Counted from the first letter of the stretch, positions 42,366 through 51,004 are shown. The stretch is 61,925 nt of DNA from an uncultured Ruminococcus sp. (GCA_905233755.1 CAJODM010000009.1:1-61925), one strand, 5' to 3'. The notes: a model not told the origin generated them from the sequence alone. Made by a program: numbers and translations.

Positions 42366-43706
42366 TCAGGTGATTGCGGCGACGATCTGCTCGAAGTGCA
42401 TGCTGTGGCTCGCCTTGATGAGCACGGTATCGCCGTTACAGAGCAGCGTGTCGATCGCATGCAGACAGTCGTCGACCGTCGGATAGTAAAACGCACCGCT
42501 GCCGAATCCCGCGGCGGTCTCCTCGGACAGCTCGCCCACGGCGATCAGCCGGTCGATCCCGCGCTCCTTGGCATAGGCGCCGACCGTGCGATGCAGCGCG
42601 CGCTCATCTGTGCCGAGCTCCTTCATGTCGCCAAGCACCGCGACCCGCCGTCCCGAAAGGGAGGACAGGGTGTCGATCCCCGCCATGGTCGAGGTGGGGT
42701 TGGCGTTGTAGCAGTCGTCGATGACGGTCAGCCGGTCGGTGTGCACCACGCGCGAGCGCGACCCGACGTTCCTAAACCCTTCGATCCCGCTTCGGATCGC
42801 TTGGGGCTGTACACCGAGGGTATCGCCCACCGCCATCGCGCACAGCGCGCCGAGCACCATATGCCGCCCGATCGCGGGAATCATCACGTCGATCGCGGTA
42901 TCGCCGTGGTGCAGGGTGCACGATACGCCGTCGAGCGCGTTCTCGCGGATGTTGTCGGCATAGTAGGGCATCGACGGATCGGTGCCGTAGAAGATCGGCC
43001 GGATCCCCCGATACGCGCGCACAGTGGCGAGCTTATCGTCGTCGCCGCAGAGGATGATGCAACCGGTATCGGACAGATAGGTGAACATCTCGGTCTTGGC
43101 TCTGAGCACCCCGTCGCGGTCGACAAGGTTCTCGAGATGGCATCGCCCGATGTTGGTGATGACCGAGAGATCGGGCCGCACCATGCGCGAGAGCCGCGTC
43201 ATCTCGCCGAAATCCGAGATCCCCATCTCGATGACGGCGACCTCGTGGTGCTCCTCGAGCGAGAAGAGCGTCAGCGGGACGCCCAGCTCGTTGTTGAAGT
43301 TGCCGGCGGTCTTGTGGACGCAGTAGGTCGTCGACAGCACCGCGGCGATGAACTCCTTGGTGGTGGTCTTGCCGACCGAGCCGGTGATCCCGATAAACGG
43401 GATATCGAACAGCGAGCGGTAGTAGGCGGCGACGTCCATGAGCGCCTCACGGGTCGAATCGACAAGGATATAGGGGACGTCGCTTTGCGGCGCCTTCTCG
43501 CACAGCGCCGCCGTCGCGCCGGCTGTAATACAGTCGTCGATAAACCGATGTCCGTCGACGCGCTCGCCGACGATCGCCGCAAACAGCGCGCCGTCGCGCA
43601 CCTGACGGCTGTCGGTCGTGACAGCGGTGATCACGGCGTCATCGCGCGCGCCGTGCAGCGTGCCGCCGCACGCACGGGCAACCTCGCCGAGGGTGATGGG
43701 CTTCAT
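42366..43706 (-). CDS. murF: UDP-N-acetylmuramoyl-tripeptide-D-alanyl-D-alanine ligase
   Basis: A 446-residue Mur ligase adding D-Ala-D-Ala to UDP-MurNAc-tripeptide in the cytoplasm. The N-terminal domain has DSRQVRDGALFAAIVGERVDG (UDP binding), the ATP loop is GITGSVGKTTTKEFIAAVL (near 107), followed by HKTAGNFNNELGVPLTL, EMGISDFGEM and NIGRCHLENL; the C-terminal domain has DDCYNANPTSTMAGIDTL. It overlaps ddl by four bases (ATGA), fitting since ddl makes its substrate. Confidence 0.95.
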   Translation of the reverse strand: MKPITLGEVARACGGTLHGARDDAVITAVTTDSRQVRDGALFAAIVGERVDGHRFIDDCITAGATAALCEKAPQSDVPYILVDSTREALMDVAAYYRSLFDIPFIGITGSVGKTTTKEFIAAVLSTTYCVHKTAGNFNNELGVPLTLFSLEEHHEVAVIEMGISDFGEMTRLSRMVRPDLSVITNIGRCHLENLVDRDGVLRAKTEMFTYLSDTGCIILCGDDDKLATVRAYRGIRPIFYGTDPSMPYYADNIRENALDGVSCTLHHGDTAIDVMIPAIGRHMVLGALCAMAVGDTLGVQPQAIRSGIEGFRNVGSRSRVVHTDRLTVIDDCYNANPTSTMAGIDTLSSLSGRRVAVLGDMKELGTDERALHRTVGAYAKERGIDRLIAVGELSEETAAGFGSGAFYYPTVDDCLHAIDTLLCNGDTVLIKASHSMHFEQIVAAIT

Positions 43707-44776
43707 GTAGTCGCTCCTTTGTCTTTATCAGCGTATTTCTGCAGCGAGAGGCGGACAATGCGCTCGCACAGCTCGGGATAGTCGATCCCTGCCGCCTGTG
43801 CCTCCTGCGGGAGCAGCGACACCGGCGTCATCCCGGGCAGGGTATTCGCCTCGAGACAGTACAGCCCGCCCCGTTCATCAAGCAGGAAATCTACCCTGCC
43901 GTACACCTTCATCCGCAGCGATTCGAACGCGTGCTGTGCCTCGTGCTGCATCCGCTGTGCGATCTTATGATCGAGCTTGGCAGGACAGATCTCGACCGTC
44001 CTGCCGGACTGATACTTGTTGACATAATCATAGAACCCCTCTGTCGGAATGATCTCGATGACCGGCAGCGCCTTGCCGTCGAGGATCCCCACCGAGAACT
44101 CGCGTCCGCTGATATACTCCTCAACCAGCACGTCCTCGTCATAGCAGAACGCGAACTGCATCGCATCGACAAAGTCGCGTCGATCCTCTACGATCCTGAC
44201 GCCGACCGACGAGCCCGCCGAGCACGGCTTGACTACACACGGGAACGCCGTCCACGCGGCAAGCGCATCGTCATCGGTAAAGCTGCGGCGGTACAGCCGG
44301 CTCTGGGGGGTGGGCACGCCCGAGTTCAGGAAGATGCCCTTGGTCACGCCCTTGTGCATGGCGATCGCCGCACCGAGCTGATCGGTGCCGGTATAGCGGA
44401 TGCCGAACAGCTCGAGCGCCGCCTGCACCCTGCCGTCCTCGCCCTCGCCGCCGTGCAGCCCGAGGAACGTGATGTCCGCCATGCGGCACAGCTCGAGCAC
44501 ATGGTCGCCGAAGTAGGCGTTGTCGCGATTTTTGCGCATCGACCGGACCTCATCGAGGTCGGGCTCGGCGTCATAGACCCTGGCGCTCTCAGAAAAATCA
44601 TAGCCGCTCTCGAACAGCGCGCCGAGGTCGTCAATCGGCTCCTCATACCCCATGAAGCTGTCGATATGGACGACCTTGTGCCCGCGGGAGCGCAGCGCTG
44701 CCGCGATCTTCGACCCCGAGAGGATGGACACATCGCGCTCCGAGGACAGCCCGCCGGAGAGTACAACGATCTTCAT
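43703..44776 (-). CDS. ddl: D-alanine-D-alanine ligase
   Basis: A 357-residue ATP-grasp ligase. The start MKIVVLSGGLSSERDVSILS is placed at 44776, after GGAAGG; 27 upstream in-frame residues are unlike the family. Motifs: GLHGGEGEDGRVQAALEL (near 97), YTGTDQLGAAIAMHKGVTK, FPCVVKPCSAGSSVGVRIV (ATP-binding Lys, near 165), EEYISGREFSVGIL and CLEANTLPGMTPVSLLP (metal site, near 310). It joins two D-alanines for MurF, encoded immediately downstream. Confidence 0.96.
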   Translation of the reverse strand: MKIVVLSGGLSSERDVSILSGSKIAAALRSRGHKVVHIDSFMGYEEPIDDLGALFESGYDFSESARVYDAEPDLDEVRSMRKNRDNAYFGDHVLELCRMADITFLGLHGGEGEDGRVQAALELFGIRYTGTDQLGAAIAMHKGVTKGIFLNSGVPTPQSRLYRRSFTDDDALAAWTAFPCVVKPCSAGSSVGVRIVEDRRDFVDAMQFAFCYDEDVLVEEYISGREFSVGILDGKALPVIEIIPTEGFYDYVNKYQSGRTVEICPAKLDHKIAQRMQHEAQHAFESLRMKVYGRVDFLLDERGGLYCLEANTLPGMTPVSLLPQEAQAAGIDYPELCERIVRLSLQKYADKDKGATT

Positions 44777-44801
44777 CTCATAACCTTCCTTCCTGTCGGC
44801 G

Positions 44802-45218
44802 TTACTCGCCAATGATCTTGATGAGCGCGTGCTTGCGGCGGTTGCCGTCGAGCTCATAGTAGAATATCTGCTCCCATGTGCCGAAGTCGAGCGCGCCGTC
44901 GGTCACGGCACACACCACCTCGCGCCCCATGACGGTGCGCTTGAGGTGGGCGTCGGCGTTATCCTCGAACCCGTTGTGGTGATAGCGGCTGTAGGGCTTC
45001 TCGGGGGCGAGCGTCTCGAGCCATGTCTCATAGTCCCGGTGCAGCCCCTCTTCGTCGTCGTTGATAAATACCGAGGCGGTGATGTTCATGGCGTTGACCA
45101 GCACCAGCCCCTCGCGGATCCCGCTCTCGTCGATCGCCGACTGGACCTCTTGGGTGATGTTGACGATGCGCCGACGGGCGGGGATATGGAACCACAGCTC
45201 CTTGCGATAGCTTTTCAT
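44802..45218 (-). CDS. yjbQ: YjbQ-family (UPF0047) protein
   Basis: A 138-residue soluble protein with the family landmarks [21 protein letters not shown], the metal-site region [23 protein letters not shown] (shortened here to its His residues near 80-95) and [18 protein letters not shown]. The family has weak thiamin-phosphate synthase-like activity reported, with true role unclear. It lies between a MIF-like gene and ddl, with about 25-base gaps, so it is in the same operon. Confidence 0.9.
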   Translation of the reverse strand: MKSYRKELWFHIPARRRIVNITQEVQSAIDESGIREGLVLVNAMNITASVFINDDEEGLHRDYETWLETLAPEKPYSRYHHNGFEDNADAHLKRTVMGREVVCAVTDGALDFGTWEQIFYYELDGNRRKHALIKIIGE

Positions 45219-45244
45219 CGGATAGTCCTTTCTGAGTAGCGGGA

Positions 45245-45586
45245 TCAGAACATAAAGCTGTTATAGCCCCAGTTCTCGGTCTCCTCAAATTTCACATATA
45301 CGTTCTCGCCGCGGATAGAAAGCACCTCGAGCGCGATCGCGCACAGCCGCGCGGTCAGCTTCTCGTATGAGGCGCGATCGGCTGCGTGCAGCAGCGATAC
45401 GTCAAAGAACGCGATCGGCTCGTCGTTCCTGCCGCCGAAGTAGAGCCGGCGCTCCCCCTCGATCTCGACCATGAGGTAGCGCTCGGACTTGTTGAGCAGC
45501 GTGATCGCATCGCCCATCCTCTCTTTGAGGACAAGCTCCTGTTCCTTCGACACGGGGGTCGAAAATTTCGCATGGATAAACGGCAT
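45245..45586 (-). CDS. MIF/phenylpyruvate tautomerase-like protein
   Basis: A 113-residue protein of the MIF superfamily: Pro directly after the initiator Met ([16 protein letters not shown]), the catalytic base in tautomerases, then [16 protein letters not shown] and [20 protein letters not shown], the typical middle strand. The C-terminus [13 protein letters not shown] matches the family ending around WGYN. It would trimerise and catalyse keto-enol tautomerisation; physiological substrate unknown. GGAAAGGAG precedes it, with a strong promoter at 45617-45645; it leads the ddl-murF operon. Confidence 0.85.
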   Translation of the reverse strand: MPFIHAKFSTPVSKEQELVLKERMGDAITLLNKSERYLMVEIEGERRLYFGGRNDEPIAFFDVSLLHAADRASYEKLTARLCAIALEVLSIRGENVYVKFEETENWGYNSFMF

Positions 45587-45616
45587 AGCGGGTGCTCCTT
45601 TCCAAAATCACCTCCT

Positions 45617-45645
45617 ATTATAAACGATAGAGAAGAATTTATCAA
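45617..45645 (-). promoter_or_regulatory. Promoter of the MIF-yjbQ-ddl-murF-xth operon
   Basis: Minus-strand TTGATA (45640-45645) and TATAAT (45617-45622), spacer 17. Confidence 0.75.
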
Positions 45646-45664
45646 TCATTTTTCTCTATTGTTA

Positions 45665-45693
45665 TTGAAATACCGGATAGGGTGGGGTATAAT
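45665..45693 (+). promoter_or_regulatory. fba promoter
   Basis: TTGAAA (45665-45670), spacer 17, TATAAT (45688-45693), divergent from the operon promoter 20 bases away. Confidence 0.8.
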
Positions 45694-45744
45694 CATTTTA
45701 TGGAAGTGATTTCATACTATATTCATGAAAACGGAGGAATGATT

Positions 45745-46611
45745 ATGCCATTAGTAAACGCTAAAGAAATGCTCACCAAGGCAAAGGCCGGCCACTATGC
45801 TGTCGGTCAGTTCAACATCAACAACCTCGAGTGGACGAAGGCGATCCTGCTGACTGCAGAGGAGCTCAAGTCTCCGGTCATCCTCGGTGTGTCCGAGGGC
45901 GCAGGCAAGTACATGTGCGGCTACAAGACCGTCGTCGGCATGGTAGAGGGTATGCTCGAGGAGCTTGGCATCACCGTTCCGGTTGCGCTGCACCTCGACC
46001 ACGGCTCGTATGAAGGCGCGAAGAAGTGCATCGAGGCGGGTTTCTCGTCCATCATGTTCGACGGCTCGCACTATCCGATCGAAGAGAACTTTGAGAAGAC
46101 CAAGGAGCTCGTCGCTATCTGTGAGGAGAAGGGCCTGTCCATCGAGGCAGAGGTTGGCTCCATCGGCGGCGAGGAGGACGGCGTCATCGGTATGGGCGAG
46201 TGCGCCGATCCCGATGAGTGCAAGCTGATCGCCGACCTCGGCGTGACGATGCTGGCTGCCGGTATCGGCAACATCCACGGCGTCTATCCCGAGAACTGGC
46301 CGGGCCTCTCGTTCGAGACGCTCGACGCCATCCAGGCGAAGACCGGCATCATGCCGCTGGTTCTTCACGGCGGCACCGGCATCCCCGACGACATGATCCA
46401 GAAGGCGATCGCGCTGGGCGTTTCCAAGATCAACGTCAACACCGAGTGCCAGATCGTGTTCGCCGAGGCGACCCGCGCCTACATCGAGGCGGGCAAGGAT
46501 CGGCAGGGCAAGGGCTTCGATCCCAGAAAGCTGCTCGCTCCCGGTACCGAGGCGATCAAGGCGAAGGTCAAGGAGAAGATGGAGATCTTCGGCTCCGTCG
46601 GCAAAGCATAA
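45745..46611 (+). CDS. fba: Class II fructose-bisphosphate aldolase
   Basis: A 288-residue zinc aldolase splitting fructose-1,6-bisphosphate in glycolysis. VALHLDHGSYEGAKKCIEAGFSSIMFDGSH (zinc His and Asp around residue 83; seen in two adjacent blocks), EAEVGSIGGEEDG (Glu near 134), GNIHGVYPENWP (zinc His), LVLHGGTGIPDDMI (zinc His and phosphate loop) and KINVNTECQIVF are all intact. The start MPLVNAKEML at 45745 has GGAGG seven bases upstream. Tagatose-bisphosphate aldolase is the alternative, but length and motifs favour FBA. Codon use is biased as in highly expressed genes. Confidence 0.94.
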   Translation: MPLVNAKEMLTKAKAGHYAVGQFNINNLEWTKAILLTAEELKSPVILGVSEGAGKYMCGYKTVVGMVEGMLEELGITVPVALHLDHGSYEGAKKCIEAGFSSIMFDGSHYPIEENFEKTKELVAICEEKGLSIEAEVGSIGGEEDGVIGMGECADPDECKLIADLGVTMLAAGIGNIHGVYPENWPGLSFETLDAIQAKTGIMPLVLHGGTGIPDDMIQKAIALGVSKINVNTECQIVFAEATRAYIEAGKDRQGKGFDPRKLLAPGTEAIKAKVKEKMEIFGSVGKA

Positions 46612-46629
46612 CTATCCCGAATGTATCCG

Positions 46630-46665
46630 GAGGGGCTGTCGCACTAAGAAATGCGATAGCCCCTC
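46630..46665 (+). terminator. fba terminator hairpin (GGGGCTG family)
   Basis: GAGGGGCTGTCGCA pairs with TGCGATAGCCCCTC (one G-T). A second copy of the right arm, TGCGACAGCCCCTCC followed by seven T, lies at 46804-46825, so the original terminator may have been split by repeat insertion. Confidence 0.6.
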
Positions 46666-46911
46666 AGTGTGTCATCCTGAGCATTAGCGAAGTATCTTAG
46701 AGTGCAATCTATCCCATATGATTACACCTGTCATGTCCAATCTGACCGAAAGGTGGGCACTTTCAGATTCTTCACCGGCGTTTTGAATGACATTTTTCTG
46801 TTTTGCGACAGCCCCTCCTTTTTTTGCATCCGAAACCACACAACAGCGGGTTCCTCCGATGGAGTGAACCCGCTGCCGTGTTTGCTATTCATTATTCAGG
46901 AAAGGAGTACG
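46666..46911. other. Gene-free stretch made of repeat pieces
   Basis: It holds a TCATCCTGAG-type repeat piece (46674 on), a GAATGACATTTTTCTG piece also seen inverted at about 37944, the TGCGACAGCCCC arm with T-run, and a CAGCGGGTTC/GAACCCGCTG hairpin (46854-46885). No gene is supported. Confidence 0.6.
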
Positions 46912-47178
46912 CTATATTCTGCTGGGCATGACGATCTCAGAGCCCGCCCATGCGCCGTCGGTGTTATTGATCGGCGCGTTGTCGAGCACGAGTACGACGG
47001 TCTCGTCGTCGCTGTCGGTATCCACCTTCAGCTTGCCGTCATCGAGTGCCCCTATGATCCGGTACACGCCGCTGTGGGTGATCTTCACGTTCTCGCTGTC
47101 GGACACAGCGCCGCCAGTAGCAGGCAGACCGGCTTTCTGTACTTTTGCATAGATTTCTTTCGAGGATGGCTGCGCCAT
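46912..47178 (-). pseudogene. Truncated remnant of a carbohydrate-binding-domain protein
   Basis: From an ATG at 47178 the frame gives 88 residues: an unlike N-terminus (MAQPSSKEIYAKVQKAG), then SENVKITHSGVYRIIGALDD and DDETVVLVLDNAPINNTDGA, which is the strand pattern of the carbohydrate-binding-domain proteins (TYVLSG..L.DGQI.VD..D...V.LVLDG..I) often encoded after DUF4956 and VTC genes in Clostridia. It has no signal peptide and stops at the point where the family continues for hundreds of residues. The ribosome-binding site is weak. It is most likely a decayed gene. Confidence 0.55.
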
Positions 47179-47197
47179 CGTGTGTTGGAGCCCTTTT

Positions 47198-47857
47198 CTA
47201 CAGCTCGGCTTCGTTCTTGACCCTGCCGCAGGATACGGGCAGGTTGCCGTTGCGGGCGCGCAACGCGTCGATGAACTCCTTCTCACTCTTGTCCCTTTTG
47301 AGGTTGATATGATAACGCAGCTCATAGACGCTGCCCATCTGGACGGTCTTGACGGTGATGATCTCGTTGCCGGTGGTATATTCCTTGAAGATATCGTCGA
47401 ACAGCCCCTCATAGTCGAGGTTCTCGGGGATCTCGATCTTCAGCTCCTTCTTGGCGGTGTTGCCGAACGGGGTGGCAAACAGGATGATCCACAGCACCGA
47501 GATGAGCACCGCGCCGAACGCGGCATAGGTGACGTAGCCGGTGCCGCACGCAAGCCCGATCGCCATCGAGAGCATGATCGCGAGGATCTCGCGCGAGTTG
47601 CCCGGCTGGGAACGGAACCGCACCAAGCTGAACACGCCGACCACGGCGATGCCGGTACCGAGGTTGCCGTTGACCATGATGATGAGCATGGTGACGATCG
47701 CGGGCAGCAGCGTCAGGGTGACGGCGAAGTTCTTCGAGCAGTAGGAGCGGAACCGGTAGACCATCGCGGTGATAAAGCCCAGTACAAGCGCGACGCCGGA
47801 GCAGATGAGCGCCTGGGTGAGCGTTAAGCTTTCGGTAGTGAGTATGCTGCTGAACAT
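47198..47857 (-). CDS. DUF4956 membrane protein
   Basis: A 219-residue protein with four hydrophobic segments (ALICSGVALVLGFITAMVY, VTLTLLPAIVTMLIIMVNG, ILAIMLSMAIGLACGTGYV, AVLISVLWIILFATPFG) and a cytoplasmic C-terminal domain. The conserved GNLGTGIAVVGVFSLVRFRS (near residue 70) is the family signature. DUF4956 proteins are regularly encoded with VTC-domain polyphosphate polymerase-like proteins, as here (42 bases apart), and probably work with them at the membrane; the activity is unknown. Confidence 0.88.
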   Translation of the reverse strand: MFSSILTTESLTLTQALICSGVALVLGFITAMVYRFRSYCSKNFAVTLTLLPAIVTMLIIMVNGNLGTGIAVVGVFSLVRFRSQPGNSREILAIMLSMAIGLACGTGYVTYAAFGAVLISVLWIILFATPFGNTAKKELKIEIPENLDYEGLFDDIFKEYTTGNEIITVKTVQMGSVYELRYHINLKRDKSEKEFIDALRARNGNLPVSCGRVKNEAEL

Positions 47858-47899
47858 GAGATATTCCTCCTAATCCTAATTGATAGCAGAATGATCCGA

Positions 47900-48604
47900 T
47901 CAGGCGGTGCGAAGCCCAAACTTGTGCCGGATGTGAGCGTTGCCGAACTTGGAGAACGAATGAGGGAAGATCGCGCCCTCGCTGAGGATGTGCGCCAGCC
48001 ACAGCGGCATCGCGCCGGGAATCTTGATCTCCATGAGACAGACATCATCGGGCAGGATCGCGTCGCCGTGGGCACCGTGCTCCAACCGCAGATCGTCATA
48101 CCGCGCCGTCAGATCACGGTCGAAGGTGATGCGCAGCTCGGGGTCGTCGTTGCTGACCATCGCGATGCGCCGATAGCCGATGTATGCCTTGGGCCTGAGG
48201 TCATAGCGGCGAACCATGTAGTCGATCTCCTGCGGGATGTTCCCCTCCAGGTGCTCAGGGAGGTTGCCGTTCTCGATATAGTCATACGCCTCTCTCAGCG
48301 ACATCGAGACGCGGCGCTTATAGACGACGCTCTTGTACTTCTTCTTGATCTCGAAGAACACGGTCGACTCGAGGGTCGGCTCGCCGTAGGCGCGCAGCCG
48401 CAGCTTCTCTTTATATGCGGGCTTCTGGAGCGAGGTCTCGATGAGCTCGTCGTCGGTGTTATCGAAGTAGATGTTGTTGATCTGGCTCTCGCCGTAATCA
48501 TCGACGTGCATCCTGTCGGCGATGCGGCTCATGATATAGTCGTACTGCTGCGCGGTGAGCATATATTTCTTTTCTACTCGTCTGAAGATGTATGTGAAAG
48601 CCAT
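47900..48604 (-). CDS. VTC-domain (polyphosphate polymerase-like) protein
   Basis: A 234-residue tunnel-fold protein starting MAFTYIFRRVEKKYML (AAGGAGG upstream decides the start at 48604). The basic tunnel residues are recognisable: FRRVEKKY, LRLRAYG, FFEIKKKYKSVVYKRRVSM (paired Lys/Arg), ITFDRDLTARYDDL and LMEIKIPGAMPLWL (metal-binding Glu). The family includes the eukaryotic VTC4 polyphosphate polymerase; bacterial members paired with DUF4956 may make or bind polyphosphate or another polyanion. The pair is divergent from citrate synthase. Confidence 0.87.
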   Translation of the reverse strand: MAFTYIFRRVEKKYMLTAQQYDYIMSRIADRMHVDDYGESQINNIYFDNTDDELIETSLQKPAYKEKLRLRAYGEPTLESTVFFEIKKKYKSVVYKRRVSMSLREAYDYIENGNLPEHLEGNIPQEIDYMVRRYDLRPKAYIGYRRIAMVSNDDPELRITFDRDLTARYDDLRLEHGAHGDAILPDDVCLMEIKIPGAMPLWLAHILSEGAIFPHSFSKFGNAHIRHKFGLRTA

Positions 48605-48683
48605 TTTTCTTCCTCCTTGGCGGTGGGGTCTCTCTTGAGTACGGCTATAGTATAGGGTGTCAATGTGAGAAGAGGGTGGTAGA

Positions 48684-48707
48684 ATTGTGAACAAATTGTG
48701 AACAAAT
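48684..48707. promoter_or_regulatory. Tandem 11-bp operator candidate between VTC and citrate synthase genes
   Basis: ATTGTGAACAA occurs twice head to tail (48684-48694 and 48695-48705). Each unit contains TTGT/ACAA half-sites. A shared regulator of the divergent genes is possible; the half-site is reminiscent of redox regulator Rex but not its proper palindrome. Confidence 0.35.
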
Positions 48708-48758
48708 CCGGTGCTTTCTGTGAAAAAACGGGATTTGGCACCTTCTTTCATCTGTTAT

Positions 48759-48787
48759 TTGACTAAACCGCGAAAGTACGGTATAAT
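48759..48787 (+). promoter_or_regulatory. Citrate synthase promoter
   Basis: TTGACT (48759-48764), spacer 17, TATAAT (48782-48787). Confidence 0.8.
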
Positions 48788-48840
48788 AACGAAAAGACTG
48801 TGTACGATAAACCATACCGCCCATCAAAGGAAGTGACCAT

Positions 48841-50199
48841 ATGCCCCATCTGAGTACCCAGGATAAGAGGATCCAGCAGCTCACGGCCGGCTGTATCGAA
48901 CGCGGCCCCATCGACAGGGAGCTGTACAAGAAGTATAACGTCAATATCGGGCTGCGCGATCTCAACGGCAAGGGCGTGCTCACCGGACTGACCGAGGTCA
49001 GCGAGATCCGCCAGAACAAGATCGTCGACGGCGTGACGGTGCCGACCGACGGCAAGCTGTTCTACCGCGGGATCGACGTCGAGGATATTATCCGCGGATG
49101 TGACGAGGATAACCGGTACGGGTTCGAGGAGGTCGTGTATCTGCTGCTCTTCTCAAAGCTGCCCAACGAGCAGGAGCTGCGCGACTTTACCCGCCTGTTG
49201 TCTGACTCGCGCACGATGCCCAAGCACTTTGTGCGCGATGTTGTGCTCAAGGCGCCGTCCAGGGATATGATGAACTCGCTGGCAAAGTCGGTGCTGACGC
49301 TCGCGTCCTATGACAACGATGTGATGAACCTGTCGATCGACAACGTGCTGCGCCAGTGCCTGAAGCTGATCTCGCTGTTCCCGCTTCTGTCGGTCTACTC
49401 GTATCATGCATATAACTACTATAATAAGGGCGAGAGCTTATATATCCACAACCCCGAGCCGTGTGAGCCGACCGCCGAGATGATCCTGCGCACGCTGCGC
49501 GCCGACAAGCAGTTTTCGCCGCTCGAGGCGATGGTGCTGGATATGGCGCTGATCCTGCATGCCGAGCACGGCGGCGGCAACAACTCGACCTTCACCACCT
49601 GTGTCGTCACCTCGTCGGGCACCGATACCTACTCGGCGATCGCGGCGGCGCTGTGCTCGCTCAAGGGCCCCAAGCACGGCGGCGCCAACCTGCGCGTGAT
49701 GGGCATGATGAGCGATATCAAGCGCAACATCCGCGACTGGAAGGACGACGATGAGATCGCCGCCTATCTCGAGAAGATCCTGATGAAGGAGGCGTACGAC
49801 CGCTCCGGCCTAATCTATGGTATCGGGCACGCGGTCTACTCGATCTCCGATCCCCGCGCGCGGGTGTTCAAGGGATTTGTCGAGCGGCTCGCCCACGAGA
49901 AGGGCAAGGAGAAGGAGTACGCGCTCTATGCGCGGATCGAACGGCTCGCCCCCGAGGTCATCGCGAACCACCGCAAGATGTACAAGGGCGTGTCGGCGAA
50001 CGTGGACTTCTACTCGGGATTTGTCTATAAGATGCTCGGGCTGCCCAAGGAGCTGTACACCCCGCTGTTCGCAGTCGCGCGCATCGCGGGATGGTCGGCG
50101 CACCGCATCGAGGAGCTGATCAACGCGGGCAAGATCATCCGCCCCGCCTATATCAGCGTCGCCGAAGAGCAGCCGTACCGCCGAATCAGCGAGAGATAA
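48841..50199 (+). CDS. gltA: Citrate synthase
   Basis: A 452-residue enzyme condensing oxaloacetate and acetyl-CoA. It has the N-terminal LRDLNGKGVLTGLTEVSEI and LFYRGIDVEDII block, LILHAEHGGGNNSTFTT (catalytic His), LKGPKHGGANLRVM, LIYGIGHAVYSISDPRA (second His) and NVDFYSGFVYKMLGLP (Asp near the active site). The length (about 450 with an N-terminal extension) matches clostridial citrate/2-methylcitrate synthases; methylcitrate activity cannot be excluded. It stands alone with its own promoter and terminator, so it probably feeds glutamate synthesis. Confidence 0.93.
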   Translation: MPHLSTQDKRIQQLTAGCIERGPIDRELYKKYNVNIGLRDLNGKGVLTGLTEVSEIRQNKIVDGVTVPTDGKLFYRGIDVEDIIRGCDEDNRYGFEEVVYLLLFSKLPNEQELRDFTRLLSDSRTMPKHFVRDVVLKAPSRDMMNSLAKSVLTLASYDNDVMNLSIDNVLRQCLKLISLFPLLSVYSYHAYNYYNKGESLYIHNPEPCEPTAEMILRTLRADKQFSPLEAMVLDMALILHAEHGGGNNSTFTTCVVTSSGTDTYSAIAAALCSLKGPKHGGANLRVMGMMSDIKRNIRDWKDDDEIAAYLEKILMKEAYDRSGLIYGIGHAVYSISDPRARVFKGFVERLAHEKGKEKEYALYARIERLAPEVIANHRKMYKGVSANVDFYSGFVYKMLGLPKELYTPLFAVARIAGWSAHRIEELINAGKIIRPAYISVAEEQPYRRISER

Positions 50200-50214
50200 A
50201 CCATACGATACCGA

Positions 50215-50240
50215 ACGGGGCTGTGTGACAGCCCCGTTTT
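50215..50240 (+). terminator. Citrate synthase terminator
   Basis: ACGGGGCTGT-GTG-ACAGCCCCGT, a ten-base-pair stem followed by TTT and a pyrimidine run. Confidence 0.85.
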
Positions 50241-50243
50241 CTT

Positions 50244-50342
50244 CTTTATAAGAAACTGCTCGTTTCTTATAAAGTAAAAAGATTTATATGCCCACCGATT
50301 TTGCTGAAGCAATAATCGGTGATGGCTATACGAAATGCGCGC
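50244..50342 (+). repeat. 99-bp structured intergenic repeat, copy 2
   Basis: Same length as 37996-38094, about 92 of 99 positions identical. The first stem is perfect here (CTTTATAAGAAAC with GTTTCTTATAAAG), and the second is CACCGATT/AATCGGTG with an inner TTGC/GCAA. Both copies follow directly after a terminator. Confidence 0.75.
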
Positions 50343-50640
50343 GAAGGGTGAAGATTGAAGAGTGAAGAGTTGTGGAAAATGCGTCGCGTTTTGGATTCCT
50401 AGAACGAGAACCTGTGTCTGTGTCATCCTAAATGGAGCTGTGCGACAGCACAGCGAAATGAAGGATCTGAGCACACAGGCGTTGTGATTTCCTGTGAAAT
50501 CACAGGGATAAACCCCGTCAGCACACTAAGATTCTTCGGGCACGCCCTCAGAATGACCCCGCTGTCGGGTTTTAGTTTTCTATCATTGTCCTAGCATAGC
50601 GAGTGACCGAAATTTTTCACTTTCCATTTTCAATTTTTTG
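50343..50640. repeat. Composite of intergenic repeat pieces
   Basis: It holds a GCGTTTTGGATTCCTA piece (inverse of the one at about 58050), TCATCCTAAAT..GAAGGATCTGAG and CCTCAGAATGAC pieces, and an inverted copy (50582-50640) of the GGTCACTCGC repeat. No gene is supported. Confidence 0.6.
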
Positions 50641-50642
50641 CT

Positions 50643-50722
50643 GCAGGTCGCGACTTCTATCAAAATATAGCAAAACGGCATCCTTTCGGATGCCGGTTTC
50701 TGGAGCTGAAGACGTGACTTGA
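50643..50722 (-). repeat. 80-bp duplicate of the tRNA-Thr 3' end and its terminator
   Basis: The 80 bases 50643-50722 are identical to 50841-50920, which comprise the terminator and the last 22 bases of tRNA-Thr. After one deleted base, the match continues for eight bases and then stops, leaving a tRNA fragment without an acceptor 5' half. The 118 bases between the copies hold GGGGAAC../..CCCC inverted pieces and no gene. Confidence 0.85.
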
Positions 50723-50873
50723 CACGCGACTACGTCCTCGCGTGCGTCGCTTATGGGGAACCGCCCTGACGGTCGATTCCCGTATCGCTCTGCCGCTCGT
50801 CCTTTCCCCACATCGCCGATGGCGCTGTGGGGACCCCGCAGCAGGTCGCGACTTCTATCAAAATATAGCAAAA

Positions 50874-50893
50874 CGGCATCCTTTCGGATGCCG
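50874..50893 (-). terminator. tRNA-Thr terminator
   Basis: CGGCATCC-GAAA-GGATGCCG followed by TTTT on the minus strand; duplicated at 50676-50695. Confidence 0.85.
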
Positions 50894-50898
50894 GTTTC

Positions 50899-50974
50899 TG
50901 GAGCTGAAGACGTGACTTGAACACGCGACCTGCTGATTACGAATCAGCTGCTCTACCAACTGAGCTACTCCAGC
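50899..50974 (-). tRNA. tRNA-Thr (anticodon CGT)
   Basis: Minus-strand acceptor arms GCTGGAG/CTTCAGC (one G-T), discriminator T and encoded CCA; D arm GCTC/GAGC; anticodon stem GCTGA/TCAGC with loop TTCGTAA giving CGT; T loop TTCAAGT. It reads ACG. Confidence 0.94.
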
Positions 50975-51004
50975 GAATATTCTCTTTTCTCTCGGGCACA
51001 ACAT

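Noticed and set aside
42396..43781. 461-codon open frame antisense to murF
   Set aside because: Same GC-driven shadow effect; MurF motifs are complete on the minus strand.
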